Shown here: positions 1 to 10,386 of the stretch, piece after piece
How the letters are laid out: each line of letters starts with the position of its first letter
Numbering within the stretch: position 1 is the first letter of the stretch
NCBI GenBank assembly: GCA_037893225.1
Contig: JAZGUH010000276.1
Coordinates: 1,674,001 to 1,738,000, forward strand
Source: Hippasteria phrygiana
Taxonomy: Eukaryota > Echinodermata > Asteroidea > Valvatida > Goniasteridae
DNA: 64,000 nt
Direction of reading: 5' to 3'
The notes under the pieces: model-generated
What the model was told of the DNA's origin: nothing
Seen by the model: the letters and a program-made list of their open reading frames with translations, nothing else
Databases searched by the model: none
Made by a program: the position numbers and the translations under genes

Positions 1-326
1 GCGTACAACTTTTTACCGGCGCGGCATTCAATTGCCGCTGATCCGTGAAAAACTTGATCGGCGCCGTACCGGTATCGAATATTCAAATATTCGATCAAAC
101 CCAGTTTCGAATAATCGAATACTAAATTATTCGAAAATGAACAGCCCTAATTTAGGCCGCGTCCGAATCTTGTGTCTATAGAGCTAGGTAGGTAGATCAC
201 ACCATTGATATGCAATGGCCGTCACGAACATTTTAAACAAGCTGAAACTTTTTTTGCCATCTAACTAATACTTTGCAATAAAAATAAACTAAGCAACTTG
301 CTAAATTTTTCAGAAACAAAGAAACT

Positions 327-398
327 GGCAGGAGCGGGATTCGAACCTGCGACCTCCGGGTTACTGTACCGGCGCTCGACCAACTGAGCTATCTTGCC
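327..398 (-). tRNA. tRNA-Thr-like sequence, probably the head of a tRNA-derived SINE
   Basis: Read on the minus strand this folds as a tRNA: 7-bp acceptor with one mismatch, D arm with GCTC/GAGC stem, TTCGAATCC T-loop and a 7-nt anticodon loop ACAGTAA that would give anticodon AGU. The residue before the anticodon is C instead of the universal U and the anticodon stem has a mismatch, so a functional tRNA is doubtful. The same 3' half plus the following tail (CCCGCTCCTGCCAGT then TTTCTTTGTT) recurs at about 10750-10790, which argues for a dispersed SINE with a tRNA-like promoter head. Confidence 0.5.
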
Positions 399-546
399 CT
401 ATGTTGGCGATTTCCCAAATTGTCAGTATCTTTGTTCGGGTGGGCGCTAGTCAGAAGTCATAAACCCAGAATGCCGTATAGCCAGGGATCACACCAAATT
501 TTACGATACAACCTGGGAAGCGACATTGTGGGGATCACTTAGGCCT

Positions 547-1497
547 AAAGGAAACATGATATAGGATTTATCTTGCATTATTCCTGCTTAAAACAATAAA
601 GTATTATCTTGACAATGATATTTTGTGTCCAGAGACAATTATTTCCCAGATTAAATATGAGAAAACAATTTTTGAAAATGTTTGTCCAAGCTACTCCGCC
701 CCCCGAGTGGGACCCTCATTAACATAAGTGTGTGACGTAGATCGAGGCACATTACCCATTCATCACGGGTATGCATTGTGTGTACATTGTACGGCGAAAA
801 TTCTTCGTCCAAAATCTAAGCAAAATATAGTGGTTTTTCGGCCATGCCGACAAGGTGTGTGGCTGCTGGGTGCAGCAAAACAACGCCGGGTGGAGTAAGC
901 CTTCATTTATTTCCAACTGAAGCGAAATATCGGAGAATTCGGACGGTGAAAGTGAAGGTGACAAGAGCAAAGAGGTCCGGCCCAGCAGCTTTTCAGCGTT
1001 ATGTAGCGACCACTTTGAGCCGTCGTGTTTCGATACCGGTATTTTCAAATCCTTTGGGATGACCATTAAAAATATGCTCAAGTCCACTGCCATCCCAACA
1101 AAGTTCCCAGATGTGAGTAAGATAAAGGCGAAAGCAGTTAAACGGCCCATTCCCCGAGGAGCCTTCGCTAAAAGGGAGAAAATCAGGGTAAGTTCGATGT
1201 TAGTTGTTGTTGCAACTTACGAAATTGCACGTGTAGACCTAGTGTGTGTATACGGGCCGGGTCCAGACTATTGAGTCGATCCATGAATTTCGGTGCCTCG
1301 GTCTACGTCACAAACAGCGCCCTCAATTTGAGTCTCAACAAATTTCAAAAAGGGGGGTCAATTTTTGAGCGGCAAATAATCACACTAAAACTTCGCTTAA
1401 ACCAGTTTGGCTTTTAATTCACATTTAATACATATAAATTAATTTATTTATGAAATAATATGTGATCCGGTCAATTTGAGAAGCATGGTTCCTTTAA
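547..1497 (+). mobile_element. Kolobok-like THAP-bearing TIR element, copy 1
   Basis: About 950 bp, paralogous along most of its length to 29805-30935. The right end CATGGTTCCTTTAA is the inverted complement of the left end of copy 2 (TTAAAGGAACCATG); the left end here is mutated (AAAGGAAACATG). TTAA at the ends and an internal THAP exon fit the Kolobok superfamily, which has TTAA target duplications and often THAP-domain proteins. Only a first exon is left, no catalytic domain, so this is a non-autonomous derivative or a relic. Superfamily assignment is inference. Confidence 0.6.
844..1187 (+). pseudogene. THAP-domain first exon, frameshifted (copy 1)
   Basis: The ATG at 844 opens a THAP zinc-finger start (MPTRCVAAGCSKTT: C-x4-C). 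Compared with the clean copy at 30107 it lacks one base near 980, so the frame leaves the domain before the CSDHF (C-x2-H) motif; the rest is readable in another frame, including the AIPTKFPD box that ends THAP domains. The segment ends at a consensus donor (AGG|GTAAGT), so it was a spliced exon. THAP domains bind DNA and occur in P-element and Kolobok proteins. Not translatable as an intact domain now. Confidence 0.65.
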
Positions 1498-1648
1498 GGA
1501 AGGTAGGCCTATTACCCACGGTTTGAAATAGATCAGGACATGCAGTGTTAGTCCGAATGCCGTCAGTGGCATCATTCAATTTCAATATTCTTGCAAAATC
1601 CGATCGGCAAAATACTACAAGAGTATGACATTGATTTTTCAATTGTTA

Positions 1649-1806
1649 TGTATAATTGAGAATTCAAATTCCAGGATCTGTAACGGGCCTGACATACATG
1701 TTATTGCGAATGTTACCGAAAACAAGTTCAGAAAACTTCGAACATTTTCGATAACGGGAGGAATTCCTCCCGTTTTCGTCACGTGACATTGGCGGCTGTC
1801 GGACCT
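1649..1806. repeat. Dispersed repeat, mariner-free copy
   Basis: The segment from TATAATTGAGAATTC to CGTCACGTGACATTGGCGG is repeated at 6511-6690. The second copy has a mariner element at its TA edge, so this copy shows the empty site. It also contains a hairpin (ACGGGAGGAATTCCTCCCGT) whose counterpart at 6640-6660 has a different stem (AGTGGCAGAATTCTGCCACT), a compensated stem change. Confidence 0.55.
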
Positions 1807-1929
1807 AAGGCCGTGTCCGAATTTGACTGCGGCTTAAAATTACACACATGTCTATGGTAGTGGCTGCAGCCACGTCACATAGACTTGTATAATTTCAAGC
1901 CATAGGCAAGTAATTCGGACACTCGGCCT
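1807..1929. mobile_element. Palindromic MITE (~123 bp)
   Basis: Starts AAGGCCGTGTCCGAATTT and ends TAATTCGGACACTCGGCCT; almost the whole length folds back on itself around GTGGCTGCAGCCAC. It interrupts a dispersed repeat whose flanking halves are continuous in the copy near 6670-6713, which supports insertion. A related end (TTAGGCCGCGTCCGAATCT) occurs near 151. No coding capacity. Confidence 0.6.
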
Positions 1930-2166
1930 CATATGATGCACGATATGGGGCAGAGCATGTGGAGGAAGAATCCTCCATGGGCAGAGGGACCCCCTTTTGT
2001 GTTGGTCATTGTGTTCCCGGAATCTCAGGAATTCTATTCAGAAATCTAGGGGAATCTGGAGTGTGCTTAGGGTATAGGGATAAAAAAAGGGGGGGGGGGT
2101 ACCCTTTTCCCCCATATCGTGCAGGGTATCAACTTCCTTCCTCCATGGTATCACTCGGCCTTATTC
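1930..2166. repeat. Imperfect inverted repeat with poly-G core
   Basis: GCACGATATGGGG near 1937 is mirrored by CCCCATATCGTGC near 2112, and TCCTCCATGG occurs on both sides (about 1970 and 2141). The middle holds a G run. The segment is absent from the paralogous stretch at 6690-6713, so it was inserted together with, or next to, the MITE at 1807-1929. Confidence 0.4.
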
Positions 2167-2808
2167 ATCAGAAATAGTCAGAATATTTTAGTCTGGGAAC
2201 CAGACTAAGTTTGGCAGTGAACCGGGTAATTCTGAGATTTGAGGGGGAAAGAGAAAAATAGCGCCCACCCACTCACCTAAAATGATGGCTAATAATCAGA
2301 GGAGTGATCGGTTGATAAGTGCAGTTATATTTTATTCACATTTTGAGTACAATTTGGGTTGAACAATTGTCTGAGGAATACACATGGTAAACATTGCAGT
2401 ATTGCAATGGTAAAAAATAATACATGTGCTACACATGCAGTAACGTACACAAATGTAGGCCTCGATGTTAATATGGGTGTTTTTTCAAACCCTGGCTTGG
2501 GCTTCGGCTTCGTCTCTAGTTATCCCCAGTCCCACTGCCAATCTGAAGCCTCGAATACGTAAAAAAAACAATTACGGGGAAAAGAGTCCGATAAGCATCT
2601 TTTAATTTCCCCATTATTCCCGAAATAGAAATATCTTGATTAAAATAGTAAATTTATTAATGTTTGCCTTCATCATTCTTACTATAGTTTTCAAGCCGTT
2701 CATGGCCATTCTTGGGATATGTTATGAACCGTTTAACGTGCTGATGATTTTCATTCGCATACATAAATAGCTGAGATGTAATTATTTTAGACAAAAGCTT
2801 CCGTACAT

Positions 2809-4335
2809 TGATACTTAACTTAACTTAACTTTATTTTCATCTCAAGGCAATAAAACAATTACAGTATATACATACACATAGAAATTATTGAGTTTTATAA
2901 ACGTTACAACAGAAGTAATAAGTGAACATAAATGTATAGAAATATAAATGCCAAGAGATGCAGGAGACCCACAAAAAGCAAAGCTTGTCGAGTGCGGGTA
3001 CCCTGAACATAAACAACTTGAGAACTAACAGTGGAAATAACCAAATTAAACAAAAGCATAACATGTATTTAAACAAGCTTAGAACAAAAAGAAAAGTACG
3101 AAAACATTAACGAACAAACATATGCGGGATTATATTTCTAAATCATGAGTCAGAATACTGATTCAAGAGAGATTGTTTAAAGTTAATTTTGAAAGTAAAA
3201 GTAGATAACGATTGTTTTAAAGAATTGTCAAGGGAGTTCCAGAATTTAGGCCCTTCAAATTTAACACATTTTTTTGCGAGAGTGGTTCTTACAAATGGCA
3301 AATGAAATTCATTTGCCTGTCGAGTTAAATGAGCATGATAGTTACTATTTATTTGAAACATCGATGATATGCATTCCGGAAGATCATTTTTTTTTTTTGA
3401 AACATAAAGACACCAAGTTGGAAATAGTATATATCATTTATTTTCAATTTCTTATCTTGTAGAAATAGCGGGTCAGTGTGAGCAAAATAGTTAGAATGAT
3501 TGATTATTCGAATTGCCTTTTTTTGAAGTAAAAATAATCTATTCAAGGATTTTTGCGATGAATTCCCCCAGGCTAAAATTCCATAATTAATGTAAGGCAA
3601 AATTTAAGTATTGTACAAGGAGGAAAGAATATATTTAGGTACAAAAAACTTGATCCTGTTTAAAACACCAATGTTTCTAGATACAATGTTACAAATATAT
3701 TCAATGTGATTGTTCCAAGATAATTTGTTATCAATGTATAAACCAAGAAATTTTACAGATTCTGTAATTGTAATTTTATTGTTATCAATAAAAATATCCC
3801 TTGGAAGTGAATATAAAGAATTGCTGAACAGCATACATGTAGTCTTTTTAATGTTCAAAGAGAGTTTGTTTGATTTTATCCAGTCTGATATCAAAAGAAG
3901 ATCAGTATTTACAATGTCAATCAGATTATCAATATTTTTGTTGCTATAAAATAAATTTGAGTCATCAGCAAACAATATACACGACAACCGTTTTGAGACA
4001 TTAACAAAATCATTAATATAAATAAGGAATAACAATGGTCCAAGAATGGATCCTTGAGGGACTCCACATGCCAAAGAACGTATATTCGAGGTAGCGCCAT
4101 TCACTAATACATATTGCTTTCTATTGGAAAGATAACTTTGAAACCAAGCAAGAGGGACTCCTCTGATGCCGTAATAATTAAGCTTACATAACAATACATC
4201 GTGATCTAAGGTGTCAAAAGCTTTTGAAAAATCAAGAAAAATTCCAAGGGTGTGCTCTGAATTGTCTAATCCGTCACAACCTTATTAATAAGATGAAGAA
4301 TTGCATGAGTAGTAGAATGATATTTGATTTGGGCA
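2809..4335 (-). mobile_element. 5'-truncated LINE with reverse transcriptase (CR1/L2/Jockey-like clade)
   Basis: On the minus strand the RT starts around 4335 (FLDFSKAFDTLDHDVLL), continues through the 196-aa open frame 3604-4194 with LACGVPQGSILGPLLFLIYIND and the catalytic FADD box, then the thumb/C-terminal parts 3349-3600 (YGILAWGN) and 3143-3361 (FWNSLDNSLKQSL). Frames break near 4270 and between the three pieces, so it is dead. The 3' end carries a short AAGTT-type tandem tail at 2814-2833, the usual 3' signature of CR1/L2-type non-LTR elements. The endonuclease half is missing. Confidence 0.8.
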
Positions 4336-4724
4336 TGAAGTTGTTGGAATAATTGCTTTCTGAGGTCAGTCCGCTAGCTTATACTACAATGAGGAAACTG
4401 TTTAAACAGTTTCGCTGTTGCGGTATGTACACTTTATCCGATGATGTTCTTGTGATATTTTCAAGAAATACATGTGTAGCGATTCTCAATTTGGCATTTC
4501 GTAACTGCAGCTTGTGTTGTACGGGAAATGGCCTACCGTATGGAAAAATGAGACGCATTCTTTAACCTAACTTTGATTTTCAATTGGTAAATATTTTTTA
4601 AGACTTTGAATTTCCTAACCTTAATTCAATTTCTTAAGCGTGCATCATAAAAATGATTTCTAGACAGAACAGGAAAGTCGAACGATTATTGAAGAATGGT
4701 CCATTAAAATCCATTTTTTCGGAC

Positions 4725-5492
4725 CTAAAATCCAGAGAAACCGTCTTCAGTTAGTTTGTGGTTCTCCTTGCCAGTCAGAACGGGATCGAAGATACAGATA
4801 CAATAGGCATCTTGGTCATGATTATTCAACACGTGACAGTCATGCATATTCATCAGGTAATTGGTTCCGTTCCCACCCTCTGTCTTTGTGTTCTCGTGAA
4901 TCCACTCGCCGCTGGTGTCCTGCCAATGGTAGGTTACACGCCCGGCTATGTAGTACACACTCTCTATGTGGTTTAGGTAGCCGAGACGAGTTGTCATCTT
5001 GGGGTACACCCAGGTGTTGTGGACGCCGAGAGGGAAGCCATCTTGTTTGATGAGATACCGCCGGCTATGGCCTCTTCCCCAGTCGATATCCCTGTCGGTG
5101 CCGACCACCTCCGCCAGGCTTCGCACCACTGCCAGCGATCGGTAGGCCAATTTGGCGTCTGGATAGTAGACTACAAACAACCGCATGGCGTCCCCTGTTG
5201 ACACTTTCATCTCAAAGGTCACGTCGGAAGACAGCGCCACCAGAGTGTCAGGACAGACGTCTCGTTCGTCCCCACCAGGCGCACGGCATTTCCCCTCACC
5301 GCTGATGCAGTAATAGAAGTGAACGCTCCTGCTGCTGTCCGGGGATCGGAGAGGAACTTCAGCCTTTGCTGGGATGAGCGCTTCATACACTGTGAAGTTT
5401 GGATAATCTTTGTCGGTGGTGAGTTGAACGCCGCTGAGGGCGCTATTTGGTAGAGTTATCGCAGGGAGATCGGCAGAATGGGTAACCTTCAT
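4725..5492 (-). CDS. Two-cupin protein with an ectoine-synthase-like (EctC) C-terminal half
   Basis: An intact, intronless 255-aa frame. Residues 150-255 follow the EctC pattern: NHIESVYYIAG (EctC FEAVYCIEG), then YLMNMHDCHVL and the family tail FDPVLTGKENH plus EDG. E177, Y212 and H220 line up with the Glu/Tyr/His metal site known in bacterial EctC, which cyclises N-gamma-acetyl-diaminobutyrate to the osmolyte ectoine. Residues 30-112 form a second, more divergent cupin half (FYYCISGEGKCR), so the protein is about twice the usual ~130 aa and looks like a fused duplication. No signal peptide or membrane segment is evident. The neighbours are repeats and no ectA/ectB homologue is in the window, so the substrate is uncertain. 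An intron-free, prokaryote-type enzyme in an animal-like genome suggests old horizontal transfer. A related cupin with another ligand is the alternative. Confidence 0.7.
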   Translation of the reverse strand: MKVTHSADLPAITLPNSALSGVQLTTDKDYPNFTVYEALIPAKAEVPLRSPDSSRSVHFYYCISGEGKCRAPGGDERDVCPDTLVALSSDVTFEMKVSTGDAMRLFVVYYPDAKLAYRSLAVVRSLAEVVGTDRDIDWGRGHSRRYLIKQDGFPLGVHNTWVYPKMTTRLGYLNHIESVYYIAGRVTYHWQDTSGEWIHENTKTEGGNGTNYLMNMHDCHVLNNHDQDAYCICIFDPVLTGKENHKLTEDGFSGF

Positions 5493-5888
5493 GATGAACT
5501 TTTAGAGCTGTGAGATCAGACCAAACCAGATTTTCAATTAAGCGAATGCACTATACATACCCGCATATTTCAATCCCTTATTTGCAGAAGAACACAAATG
5601 TTTTCTTTCCCTCAAGGCTTGTTTCAACAGCAATTAATACCAAAAAAAAGATGAATAATTTTAAATTACAAACCCAGGTAGGCCTAAACAGTATTTACTA
5701 GCACGCTTTAAAACACTAACCCCTATTTATTTCTGAAAATTACAGCAAAAGCAAATGGTGTATACTACCTTTAATCAACCTTCAGAAGTAAAAGCACAGG
5801 ACACGGAAGTTTATGCAACACAAAATAGAATAGGCCTACATGCATTCACTGCATTTTATAATGCACACAGAGCTTACAGGCTTAAATA

Positions 5889-6509
5889 CAGGGTGTCCCC
5901 AAAAATGTCCAGGCCAAACCAGGCAACCGCAGAATCTAGATTTCGACAGATCCTGATGCGGGAACTTCTTACATGAAAAATAGTCTTTATTTCATCAAAA
6001 TCAGTCAAGCCAATCAGAAGTTACGTCATTGTTTGTGCAGCAAGGTCAGCCGCCAACTCCAGGTGATCCAGAGCGGAGGATGCGGTATTCGAGATGGTTC
6101 ACTGCTGTGCGACGACGATTTATCTGTGGTGATGAGGCAAAGTTTCCTCTGAACGGGTGCATCAACAAACAGAACACTAGAGCCTATAATGCAGCAAAAG
6201 ACCATCCACTCAGGGAGTTTACTTCAGACTCAAGAAACGATCAGAGAGATTCCCTTGATGACTGGGCTGCTATAACCACAGACGGACAGCTTCTTGGAAT
6301 GAAAAAAGTCACAGTCAGTCACTCCTAGTTGGGGGCTGACCTTGCTGCACAGAAAATGACATAACTTCTGATTGGCTTGACTGATTTTGATGAAATATAG
6401 ACTATTTTTCATGTAAGAAGTTCCCGCATCAGGATCTATCGAAATCTAGATTCTGAGGTTGCCTGGTTTGGCGAAACTTTGGCCTGGACCTTTTTTGGGG
6501 GACACCCTG
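5889..6509 (+). mobile_element. mariner/Tc1-type element, internally deleted
   Basis: Ends CAGGGTGTCCCC / GGGGGACACCCTG, flanked by TA on both sides (5887-5888 and 6510-6511). The TIRs are long, about 175 bp (5889-6064 and 6327-6509), with an extra ~13 bp in the right arm. The repeat at 1649 lacks the element at the corresponding TA, confirming the boundary. About 260 bp of transposase lies between the arms. Confidence 0.85.
6029..6328 (+). pseudogene. mariner-type transposase remnant
   Basis: A 99-aa open stretch without a convincing ATG. RRRFICGDEAKFPLNGCIN followed by KQNTRAYNA matches the region around the second catalytic Asp of mariner/IS630 transposases, where a DEAHF-like motif precedes a conserved VNKQN motif. 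The helix-turn-helix domain and the other catalytic residues are missing, so the element cannot mobilise itself. Confidence 0.7.
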
Positions 6510-6510
6510 T

Positions 6511-6713
6511 ATAATTGAGAATTCAAATTTCAGGATCTGTACCGGGTCTGACAGACATTTTGTTATTGCGAACATCAACGTAAATAGCCGAATTTTACCG
6601 AAAACAAGTTCGGAAAACTTCGGAAATTTTCGGAAAGTGGCAGAATTCTGCCACTTTTCGTCACGTGACATTGGCGGCTGCCGGACCTGACATCAGAAAT
6701 AGTCAGAATATTT
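6511..6713. repeat. Dispersed repeat, copy carrying the mariner insertion
   Basis: Paralogous to 1649-1806 plus 2166-2208: it runs from TATAATTGAGAATTC through CGTCACGTGACATTGGCGG to CAGAAATAGTCAGAATATT. Here the two halves are continuous, whereas the first copy has 360 bp of MITE-like sequence between them. A long G run follows at about 6761-6779. Confidence 0.5.
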
Positions 6714-7532
6714 TGGTCTGGGAACCAGACTAAGCCCTTCCCAGCGTCCTGTTTGCAGTGCGGGGGGGGGGGGGGGGGGCAGGGGGGATGAGCGAACCGG
6801 ACAAACGAGGTATATATGAAGACGGTGTCATATGAATATCCGACTCCCATGAAATTTGGGCTTCTCTTCCCTATTATTGGTTAAACCCTTTCACGTGACC
6901 GGTCACTTCCCCCAGTTTTCTCCACTTAGGCATGCGCCGCAGTAACCACTAAGTCGGCTTTTCAGGGAGACGAGGTATAGAGACGGACATATGAAGCTCA
7001 ATTCTCCCAATCAACCATACACGTTATGTACACAAGTAAATGCTGTCAGTGTTATGAAATTCCCCTCACGGAATGTATATACGCCCCTCATTCAGTATTA
7101 TGTACAACCGTCACAAACGTGGGCGAGGCCACGCGTCACTTATTTGCATACGCGTGCGACCTCGGCTGACCCTAACTTGTGAATGAATGGATCAGAGTTG
7201 TTTACGCCAAGCCTTGTGTCATGTGCCAGAAGGTTCTGTGTCGTATACGCTAGAAAACACTGTAATTGTATTTAGAAGCTGTGTAAAAGATTATTTTTAG
7301 ATGTCACGTAATTCTGTAAGATTATATTTGGAAGCTGACGTGATTTGTAAGATACTTCTGGATTTTAGTAATTTCTGGAATGTATGAAATTTCTTTATAT
7401 ACGGGCTAACTTCAGAACAAAATCAAGACGTTTCGACCAGGACTTTAGACGGACGGAGAATTTCGTTAGGATTTTGGTTATCGAGTTCATCGAGCCGTTT
7501 TTTCGGACCTGTGACCTGTATATGACTCATCT

Positions 7533-8044
7533 GCATACCACCCGCAGTCTCAAGGAGCTCTGGAGAGGTATCACCAAACCCTCAAGAATATGATCAGAGC
7601 AGACTGCGAGGATTTCCCAGAAGATTGGGACAAAGGAATTCCCTTTCTGTTGTTTGCAACTAGGGACTCGCCGAACGAGTCAACCGGTTTTACTCTGTTT
7701 GAGTTGGTCTACGGTCATGAGGTGAGGGGGCCTTTGAAACTCATCAAGGAGAGGTTTCTGGCAGAGGAGGATGATACCAATCTGCTCGACTATGTGTTGA
7801 ACTTCAAGGAGAGGCTGTCCAAAGCATATTCTGTGGCACAAGAACATCTCAATGTGTCCCAACGGGTCATGAAGACAAAAGCAGACAAGAAATCTGAAGT
7901 CCGGTGAAAAGGTGCTAGTGCTGTTCCCTCTGCCTGGCGAGCCCCTTAAAGCGAAGTTCAGTGGGCCATACTGTGTCAAAAAGAAACTCAATGATGTAAA
8001 CTACATAGTCAGTACCCCAGATCGAAGAAAGGGCCAAAGAACGT
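7533..8044 (+). pseudogene. gypsy integrase C-terminal part
   Basis: Starts with AYHPQSQGALERYHQTLK, the motif around the catalytic Glu of the DDE integrase, and continues as PFLLFATRDSPNESTGFTLF, the usual host-range stretch after the core. A frameshift near 7905 separates the GEKVLVLFPLPGEPLKAKFS module (the GPY/F-type C-terminal domain, with SGPYCVKKKL). The first two catalytic aspartates are not present upstream, so the copy is 5'-truncated. Confidence 0.75.
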
Positions 8045-9155
8045 GTGAACATGCTCAAGAAGTATTACGAGCGTGATAATTCTGGCCAACCAGTGGGGGT
8101 AGCTGCCATTGAGTCAAAACCCGACAGTGACAATTCAGATGATGAAGACCTTGAGTCAAAAACAGCTGAACTTGAGTTTTTGGCTGTTCAGCTTTCAAAT
8201 TCTGAAATTCTTGCCAACTTGGACGAAATCCTTGGTTATTTGCACAATGACCAACGGAGAGACTTATTAAGTCTACTACAAAAGTACGAGCGAGTTTGTT
8301 CTGACAAGCCAGGCCGTACGTCGGTTGCCGTTCATGATGTTGATGTAATGCAAGACCTAGAAAACAGGTATACCTTACCGACTTAACCCTGACAAATTAT
8401 CAAAGGTTCGGGAAGAGGTTTAGCTCATGATAGAGCATGACATTATATAACCTAGTCAGAGTTCCTGGAGTTCTCCCATTGTCATGGTGCCAAAGCCCGA
8501 CGGGACACTTTTGTATTGATTATCGAAAAGTCAATGCAGCTAAACCAAGACTGATTCGTATCCTATCCCTAGGCTGGAAGACTGCATTGATCGAGTGGGA
8601 AAGTCTGCATTTGTCTGTAAAATAGACTTGTTGAAAGGATATTGGCAAGTGCCCTTGACTTACCGAGCCAAAGAAATTTCGGCGTTTGTGACACCCGATG
8701 GTCTGTACCAATGTAAAACGATGCCCGTTGGGATGAAAAACGCCCCGGCTACGTTTCAGAGAATGATGAGTCAAGTCATTGCCGGGCTACAAAATTGTGT
8801 TGTCTATATTGATGACATTTTGGTGTAGGCCTACAGCGATACCTGGGAAGACCATCTGAAACACTTGAGTGCCCTGTTTTACAAGCTTTCTAAAGCGAAC
8901 CTGGTGGTAAACCTCAAGAAGAGTGAGTTTGCCAAAGCAACAGTGACCTACTTAGGTCATGTGGTCAGTCAAGGTCACGTGCTACCTCGAGTAGCAAAGA
9001 CTCTAGCCATTGAAGAGTTTCCCATACCAACAGGAAAAAGAGAACTGATGAGATTCCTGGGTATGAGTGGATTTTACAGAAAGTTTGTTCCGAACTTCAG
9101 CACCATTGCCACTCCATTGACTAAACTGTTACAGAAGAATGTAAAGTTTGTTTAG
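8045..9155 (+). pseudogene. gypsy linker and reverse transcriptase
   Basis: An acidic linker (8045-8386) follows integrase directly. RT landmarks in order: MVPKPDGT and CIDYRKVNAAKP around 8490-8540, KIDLLKGYWQVPL near 8620, MPVGMKNAPATFQRMM near 8730, and the catalytic VVYIDDILV at 8800-8828. A stop follows, and the frame resumes with LVVNLKKSEFAKATVTYLGH and the GMSGFYRKFVPNF connection region. Catalytic residues are present but the frame is broken at least three times. Confidence 0.75.
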
Positions 9156-9159
9156 TTCA

Positions 9160-9540
9160 TTGCTAGTCTTGGCTTCGAGTCGCACTCATGCTTATTTCCC
9201 CTGTAAACTCCGCCCATAAAGGGAGGACTTATAGCCATGAGCTACATTATTACATGAAATGCATCCTTCATACAGCATGAAGCTGGCTTTTCAATACACG
9301 GTTATCCAGTAATTATACTCATCAACCACGCTCATGAGGGCGCACTATACCTCCTTTAGCTGCAAAAAAGCATTGAAACTTTAATTTGTGAGAGTTTGTT
9401 TACTGTTTTTGCGCGGGTGATCAGTGCGTTTTTTTCTATACTTTTTTTCATAATTTCACCCTTTTCATTTGGTTCTGTTACTTTAAAACATCTCATCAAA
9501 TAATAAAAAGTAAACAAATGCTAGAAGGGGCGAGGGCCGG
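9160..9540. other. No recognisable feature
   Basis: AT-rich sequence between the gypsy relic and a LINE tail. I see no open frame with family similarity, no repeat ends and no RNA gene here. Confidence 0.5.
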
Positions 9541-9544
9541 ATCT

Positions 9545-10345
9545 CGTTTATTTACTCGACTGTACAAATACAGTAATTAGCCACTTTAGTATACAAAAAC
9601 ATGACAAAATTCGTTGAATTAAGAAATGTAAAGCAGGAAAGGAAAGGACCCGCAAGAAGCAAGGCTTGCCAAGTGCGAGTCCCCTGTATAAGAATATAAG
9701 AAAGAAAGGATAATGAAAACGACCAAAAAAGTGGTGAACTAAGGGTGAAATGAAATAAAATGTACATTAACATAAAGCGTGGTTCTTAAAAAAAAAACAA
9801 TTCATAACAATCGATTGATAAATGCATGATCTACAATAATGAATTGATTATACCCTACATAAATCATCAATATTTAAAGAGAATCATAAGGTTTTCCATC
9901 TGAAAGCTAGTTACGAGTAAATTAATGAACAAGCTTTGTACTTGTTAGAAAGAATAGTTTAAATTTAGTTTTAAAAAATTGACAAAGATGCTAAACCTCC
10001 TTAGGGTTTATCCAAAGAATTCCAGAAGGTGGATCCTACAAATTTAATATTTTTTGTGCAAGAGAAATCCGGATAATTGGTGGTAAGTGAAATTGAGCTG
10101 ATTGGCGAGTTAAATGTGTATGAAAAACATTCATATGGCAACTCTTTTTGTTTGGAACATAAAAAGTCCAAGCTAAAGATAATATTATATCACTAACTTC
10201 AAGTGTCCCATGTTTAAGGAAAAAGAGAACAAGCATGTGCTGCTAGAAAAGTGTATAATAAGTAAACATTTTCCTAAAGAAATATAAGTCGATTTAGGAA
10301 ACTGCCGAATTTCCCCAAACTATAATTCCGTAATTAATGTAGTAT
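9545..10345 (-). mobile_element. LINE 3' fragment, relative of the LINE at 2809-4335
   Basis: The minus frame 10036-10236 contains HTHLTRQSAQFHLPP followed by ISLAQKILNL, the counterpart of HAHLTRQANEFHLPF in the first LINE. Its 3' UTR (GCAAGGCTTGCCAAGTGCGAGT, near 9660) matches GCAAAGCTTGTCGAGTGCGGGT near 2979. Only the C-terminal end of ORF2 and the 3' UTR are preserved. Confidence 0.6.
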
Positions 10346-10386
10346 AAAGGTAGAGTTTTGTATAAGGTCAGTAAAATATGTTTAGC

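Larger units (their letters stand above)
7533..9155 (+). mobile_element. Ty3/gypsy relic with integrase upstream of reverse transcriptase (Gmr1-type order)
   Basis: An integrase C-terminal portion (7533-8044) is followed in the same orientation by reverse transcriptase (about 8200-9155). Standard Ty3/gypsy elements have RT before integrase; the reverse, copia-like order is known for the Gmr1 group of deuterostome Ty3/gypsy elements. Several frameshifts and stops (near 7905, 8035, 8386, 8425 and 8827) make it dead. I see no LTRs, and RNase H is missing because the element stops after KLLQKNVKFV. Confidence 0.75.

Noticed and set aside
327..398. Functional tRNA-Thr gene
   Set aside because: Missing U before the anticodon, stem mismatches and a second dispersed partial copy favour a SINE head.
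751..1150. 132-aa minus-strand protein opposite the THAP exon
   Set aside because: Antisense of the THAP frame in both copies; no domain.
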